Origin: Branchiostoma floridae
Lineage: Eukaryota; Chordata; Leptocardii; Amphioxiformes; Branchiostomatidae
Reading direction: 5' to 3'
Length of the DNA: 64,000 nucleotides
NCBI RefSeq assembly: GCF_000003815.2
Contig: NC_049981.1
Coordinates: 3,550,666 to 3,614,665, forward strand
Below are positions 58,923 through 64,000 of this stretch, piece after piece (the stretch's first letter is position 1; every line of letters starts with the position of its first letter). The position numbers were made by a program, and so were the translations under genes. The notes under the pieces were generated by a model that saw only the letters and a program-made list of their open reading frames with translations, was not told where the DNA came from and ran no database searches.

Positions 58923-60185
58923 TCAGAAAAACTTGTGGTCCATGTATGGGATATGAGATGGATTAGGATACAGCTTGCGAACCTGGCGCAAGACACAGTC
59001 AGGCATCATTTCTCTGACACTCTGCTGGTCAGGACTGTGTCTACCAGGAACCCAGCAATTGTTTTGATCTAAACCATTCTTGTACGCTTGCCACATTCTA
59101 GTCTTCTTGTCTACATACCTGGAGTCGTACCAGGCACAGCGGTCACTGAGCAACTTCCAGAACTTTTTGTACATCACCCTACGAACTGAGGAGTTGCCCC
59201 CACCAGGCGGGTTTCCGCTCCCCAGCCATTTCTGTGGCCTAGATGTAACACAGGGGTCACAGAAACAGTCCTGGCACTCCGTCTCAGATCTAGGCTGACT
59301 GGAGCCGCTGGAACTTGTTGTCTGGAATGCATAATGACAAAAAAGAAATTAATTGAAGAACAAACCCGCTTAATCAAACTGATTTTTACAAATCCATCGA
59401 GCCGACCACAGATACCTGAGAAACAGGAATAATACACTAGACACAATCAAGAATAGCATTTACCTCAGGTTGACTTTGTGACATGTCCTCAGCTTGGCCA
59501 ACCTGAAGGGCTGACTGGACTTGTGTTGCTGTGACTGTAACGTCCGCAGCTCGGCCTGAAGTTGGCTGGACACAAGACATGAAACATTAGAGACAGTTTT
59601 TTTTTTCATATGAAATGGAAAAATGGACTGCTGTGTTATATACTGATACATACATGTATGAAACATACACAGTAGTGATATATTTTTACAGATATCATAT
59701 GCATGTTACGATTAGATAGTTTTTGCAATTATTTACTCTTCATATACCTTGGAACAAGTTTGCTTTCTGAATGTGAAACATTTCAAAGCACAAAAATATA
59801 TGGCAAATAAAGTACAAGACAATCTTTGCCGTAGTCATTTAGGGTCATTTAGCAGTCCACTAACCTGGCTATCTTTATCTCCAAGTTCTCGTTGGTTTTT
59901 CCTCTTCCGACCTGTTCTTTTGGTCGAGGACTGGTTCCCTGCCATCGCCATATCTTGTTGCTCAACTTGCTCGTTCCCTTCAGTCAATCCACTGCCATGA
60001 CTGTCATTGGTAAGGTCGGGGTATGGATGCTCTATCAGGTCCCAGTCATTGTGCCCAAAAAGTGCACGAATTACCATTTCCTGCTCTTCTGTAACTTCAA
60101 TGCACCAGAGCTTTGTGCCAGTCCCCGCCATTTCTGGTTCTGTGTAGTGCCCCCAAGTTGACCTGCTCAGGGCCACAAGGGACAT
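58923..60185 (-). CDS. Three-exon Cys-rich protein with P2X7-cytosolic-domain-like C-terminus
   Basis: Exon 1 59865-60185 (321 nt, ATG at 60185, with an in-frame stop upstream), exon 2 59464-59565 (102 nt), exon 3 58923-59321 (399 nt with TGA). All junctions are phase 0, giving 273 residues. The N-terminal part has an ALFGHNDWDLIEHPYPDL block and a basic patch (KRTGRKRKNQR). Exon 3 holds ECQDCFCDPCVTSRP, a WLGSGNPPGGGN loop, YKKFWKLLSDRCAWYD and VREMMPDCVLRQVRKLYPNP. The Cys cluster plus the MPDCV...VRKLYP pattern recalls the zinc-binding intracellular domain of P2X7 receptors, but there is no channel region. That resemblance is from memory and needs a profile search. It lies head-to-head with the gene at 60327. 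Confidence 0.72.
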
Positions 60186-60326
60186 GACCAAATACAGTGG
60201 TTTCTTCTGGCGGCTGGTATATGCTCAGGGGTAATCCTAGAAGACATTATTCTGGGGCTACTTACAGTATTTCCCAGAGGCATACAGCGCGCCTGATTTC
60301 AAACCGTCAAATGGTCCAGCAGAAAC
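60186..60326. promoter_or_regulatory. Short divergent intergenic spacer, probable bidirectional promoter
   Basis: Only 141 bp separate the two divergent start codons (60185 minus, 60327 plus). Both frames meet a stop just upstream, so neither start can be moved far without splicing. No TATA box is evident. Shared control of the pair is inferred. Confidence 0.45.
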
Positions 60327-63300
60327 ATGGAGCAGCCTGCTGTACCTGCATGTACCTCTCAGCAGTCTCCTCGTCAGCCCCTTCGATGTCACAATCAAAA
60401 CGCACTTCCGAGAAGGCCAAGGCCGTCTGATGCCCCACTGGCTAAGAAGGCCAGAAATGATGCCTATCGTGCAAAGCTGAAGCAAAATCGGTCCAGTATG
60501 TCACCAGAAGAGCTGGCCTCTACCAAACAAGATGGCAAGGTATCGTTCACCGCGCCGAATCTTTTGGAGAAGAACCAGCTCATGACCATGCTGCGCACCA
60601 TCAAGGCCAACATCGGACCTTCCAGGTCATCCCAGGAAGGGAATTTTGCAGTGCTGAAAGAAGTTTTCAACTTCTACATACAGCACCACTCTCCAAGTAC
60701 CTTCAGACAGATGGCTGAGGGTGGAGCTTCTCCATCTTTTCCATCAATGGAGATGCAGAAGGAGGACAGCACACAACAGATTGTCCTGCTGACTCCAAAA
60801 AAGCTCAACGACCTCCTTGCCCTCGCAGAGGTACATCTGCGAACATGCCGTGGCAGCGTTCACATGGAGGAAGATTTTGCCATGGATGGGCACGTAGGAA
60901 TATGCACCTTCCTGTGTACAGCATGCCCTTGGTCGGCGCGGTGGAACACGTCTCCCAAGTTGCCAAACAACCGCTTCCTTGTGAACGATAGGTACGTATA
61001 TTTGAAAAAAACAAATTGCATGATATGACATGGTACTACTATTGCTAATACATGTGAAAATATCAATTTATGCAACATAACGCTCTGTTTGTGGTATGTG
61101 AGTACTAAGAATTAGAATTTACTTTACTTGTTTTATTATTTGTGAAATTGGTCATGGCCAAAAACATTTGGATACATTGTAATTTTTCCCATATAGGATG
61201 CTCCATGGCAGTTTCACCAGCGGCATACTGCCAACTCAGTATGAAAAGTTCTGCTCTGCAGCAGACATAGGAGTGGTGAAGGATGAAGACAAGAATGTCG
61301 GTAAGGAAAGGATGCATCAATATATTTGATAACTGCTAAGTGAAGTTAATATACACACTGCACAAAGGCATGGTGCTTATAATTAGTAATAAATGTATAG
61401 CATATTGGCAGAGTTTGAGCCATTCTTCTTTCTTCACAATATCCAGTTCTTGAAGAGTACAAAGTGGTGGTAGAGGAGCTTGCAGAAACATCCATGGAGG
61501 ATGCACTACAAGAGGTTTGTAGCACCTTATAATGTTTTTAGGTCAGGGCAAAGCAAGTAAATCTTATTGATGACAACAGCAGACTACGAGTATAATATAG
61601 CAAGCTTGTGATAAAGAAATGTGGGGAAACAAGCTAAGGTGCCTGAATGCTAAAAATATCGGTAGAGACCAAAAAAATGCCAACAAACCAAAACATATTT
61701 TATCCGTGTTCAACAAATCCACAAACTGCACTTGTGCGGTCTGAGCCGACCACATTACCTTATTATTAGTAAAGTCACTACTACAACCCAAATCATAGCT
61801 CCCTTGTTTCATTTCTACAGGTGTAATTATGGCTATCACACCACACTACACGACATATTTTTTTTCCATTTTTTCCCCTTTTTACTCATGTTATTGTGAC
61901 CATCTCAGGAGAGGAACAAAATTTCCTTTTTCTAAATAAACCACAAATCAACAGTACATGCATAGATGATAAGATTTACTCTCTGTTGCCTTATTGTAAC
62001 TACAATGGAATGAAGTATTGTTTTTGACCTCTGTTTGTGTAGTCTCTATCAGACTGACGCTGGCTATTGTAGGGAGAATAATTTGCCAGGAGGGGTTGGA
62101 TGACCGCGCAGGGGGAATGCTTACCTTAGCATGGACTTAGCATCCCCTGGCCAATTTCCCTAATTTGTTTTCAGACTCAGAGTCTAGTACAATCCCTGTA
62201 CCCCTGTAGGAAGGCCTGGTGGAGGCTAGTGCTTGTGTGTGTGCACACGTGCGTGCAGTTTTGCGTGCGTGTTTCCACCATTCCCAATATACAAAATGTA
62301 TCATTGCCATGATACATACTCATTTCTGTCAATTCTTTATGTATCTTATCAGGAAATAACTGGAAGTGTCCTTGCCGAAGACGATGACAACTTTCAGGGA
62401 CTCAAAGTGCTGTCAGATGCCCGTCATTGCTGGCGGAAGAATGCCTACTACTCTGATGTTGTCTTTCTTGGCCACATGTGAGTCTTGATGATCGTTCAAT
62501 CTACATATTCTTTAATGACATATCTAATGCTATAAATATAGTAACAGAGATGCTAAAAACATGTGCTCTGTTTTATAAACCGCCACAAAGCCTTCTTGGA
62601 GAATACTATGTTGTTACATGTATGTATGTATGTCTGTCTGGGTGTTTGTCTGTCTGTCTGCCTGTACCCCTGTCTGTCTGTATGTATTATATAATTATGT
62701 TGTTGTTTATGTCACAGTAGATTTACATTTTGTCATTGTGGTCTAGCACACACAGGGCGATTCACCATGAACTGGTGACCAAGGAAGATGAGCCGATATC
62801 GCAGAACCACGAGATTATTGGCACAGAGCGGTTCTATGAGTGGGCTGATGCCAAAGGTGTGTAGCATTTATTGATTAAAATGATAGTACAGAACATGTCA
62901 TGAACAAATTAGAGGTTGACACTGCGGACCGGTTGACCCTTTCAATTTATATTTACATTCTTGTGTCTCACTCTACAGGGCTCAGCATCCATCTCCATGG
63001 CCATGACAGGAACGGCTCGGTTAATAAGATAGTGAAGGACCGCCAATATACAGACAACGGCAACGACACATGGCATGGTATGTCCACCTCAGATTATTAC
63101 ATGCTAATTTAACATAATTCCTTACTTCTAGTTTGCAATTAGCCATAGGAAAGGAATTTGCAATTTTTCTTAATATCAATGTTGTTACTATTTTGCTTTT
63201 ACATGTAGCTACCAAGAACTTGGCAAGATCCTTTGTCAAGGTTGCAAAGGGGAAGCCAGTCAATCGAGGAGTCACCTGGCATCCTGAGCTGTCTGACAAA

Positions 63301-63440
63301 GGTTTGTGGATAACACGCTATACAGTACCATGATTATTAGTTTGTTCCTACATGTATGCTACCAATGCATTACCCATGTCTGATATGTAATTCCCTTGTG
63401 CTGTTTTGCACTATGCATATTTGAACGGATTTGAAGTTTC

Positions 63441-63477
<37 letters not shown>

Positions 63478-64000
63478 ATAAATATTTATATACCATAAAT
63501 ATTGCAGGTGCAGGTATAAAGACACACTACTACTGGGCCATGAAGACCTGCGATGGAGACCCAGACCTGCTGCGGTTCCGCCTGGACAATATTGTCCGAC
63601 ACTACCAGGTAAGGAGACTACGGATGTTTCAATGGATGTGTTCATGGAATCATTCAATACACCATACATGTACAAATGAATGATTGGCACTCTCTATGGT
63701 ATAATGAACCTGTTTATACTGTACACCTTGCCCGTGTCCTGTCATTATCTGTGAAATGTTAGCTGAGTAGAGACTCTACAGCTACAGTGAGTGAATTGGT
63801 GCCTGGAGATCCATTTCTATTATTCCCACCAACGAAATGCACATCATTTTTCAGAATGACCACAGAAACTGCTTTGCGGGGAATGTCCGTCATCCGGGGG
63901 CCCGATGTAAGACAGACCCGAACTACGAGCCGACCCGAACTACCATCAGGGACCCGGTAGCAGCACAGCTGCTGACACGATGGATACAGAAATCAACGAT
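60327..64000 (+). CDS. Nine-exon gene, putative DDE-transposase-derived protein (partial)
   Basis: Exons 60327-60991, 61197-61300, 61447-61514, 62353-62477, 62747-62856, 62979-63077, 63209-63301, 63508-63608 and 63855 to the window end. GT/AG sites and phases agree throughout. The N-terminal exon has a basic region (AKKARNDAYRAKLKQNR) and a CTACPW motif. Later exons give SIHLHGHDRNGSVNKIV, NDTWHATKNLARSF, HYYWAMKTCDGD and a final NDHRNCFAGNVRHP. The D.N.SV...NDTWH..K pattern resembles the catalytic core of DDE/RNase-H-fold transposases, with conserved His and Cys residues near the end. Many short introns suggest a host gene or an intron-bearing element. The C-terminus is outside the window. 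Confidence 0.72.
62617..62690 (+). repeat. TGTA/TGTC microsatellite
   Basis: Imperfect tetranucleotide repeats (TGTATGTA, then TGTCTGTCTG) in the intron before exon 5 of the DDE-like gene. Confidence 0.85.
63446..63474 (+). repeat. (GT)n microsatellite
   Basis: About 29 bp of pure GT repeats in the intron before exon 8. Confidence 0.95.

Overview
The window looks like draft (Sanger-era) genomic DNA from a cephalochordate, most likely an amphioxus (Branchiostoma). The evidence is a very long modular extracellular gene with phase-1 exons, dense small introns, tRNA-derived SINEs, CR1-like and Tx1/L1-like retrotransposon pieces, piggyBac-like DNA transposons, a 328-base N gap and one stretch that reads like a poor-quality trace. 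The species is inferred, not proven. There are no rRNA genes, CRISPR arrays or bacterial operons.

Left part (1-13.5 kb): repeats only. A 7.64-kb interval (1563-9203) is bounded by CACTGCA/TGCAGTG ends, a TAA target duplication and clusters of short TTAAG-type motifs, as expected of an EnSpm/CACTA-like DNA transposon. It contains an internal direct duplication and a small tandem array. After it come a low-quality G/A-homopolymer stretch (about 9.63-9.92 kb) and a pair of about 370-bp direct repeats (11.8 and 13.1 kb).

Centre (13.6-55.4 kb, minus strand): one multi-exon gene model with 40 recognised coding exons. It begins with a signal-peptide exon (ATG at 55357). It continues through nine discoidin/F5-8C-like modules (each three exons, intron phases 1-0-0-1), two single-exon galactose-binding-like modules, three sushi modules, two farnesoic-acid-O-methyltransferase-like (FAMeT) modules and three EGF modules. 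Every module is phase 1 on both sides, so the frame stays open through the whole series (about 7 kb, about 2,350 residues). The order is SP, F58C1-3, GBL1, EGF1, F58C4, GBL2, Sushi1, F58C5-6, FAMeT1, Sushi2, F58C7-9, FAMeT2, Sushi3, EGF2, EGF3. I did not find the last exon or stop, and it may be more than one gene. The likely product is a secreted or surface adhesive or lectin-like protein.

Its introns carry mobile DNA. There are two piggyBac-like elements with TTAA target sites and asymmetric ends, lying in opposite orientations. One (18951-22090) is a foldback element. The other (23313-29207) holds a G+C-rich cargo of 401-bp and 124-bp satellites, a SINE and a truncated piggyBac transposase ORF. 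The introns also hold a CR1-like reverse transcriptase relic, a second SINE, and a 5'-truncated Tx1/L1-like insertion with a perfect 15-bp target duplication.

Right part (55.4-64 kb): an intergenic stretch with a (GT)n microsatellite, then a divergent gene pair sharing a 141-bp intergenic spacer. On the minus strand is a three-exon gene (58923-60185) for a 273-residue protein with a Cys-rich C-terminal domain resembling the P2X7 cytosolic zinc domain. On the plus strand is a nine-exon gene (60327 to beyond the window end) for a large protein with motifs suggestive of a DDE/RNase-H-like transposase. The pair may be a domesticated or intron-bearing transposon system.
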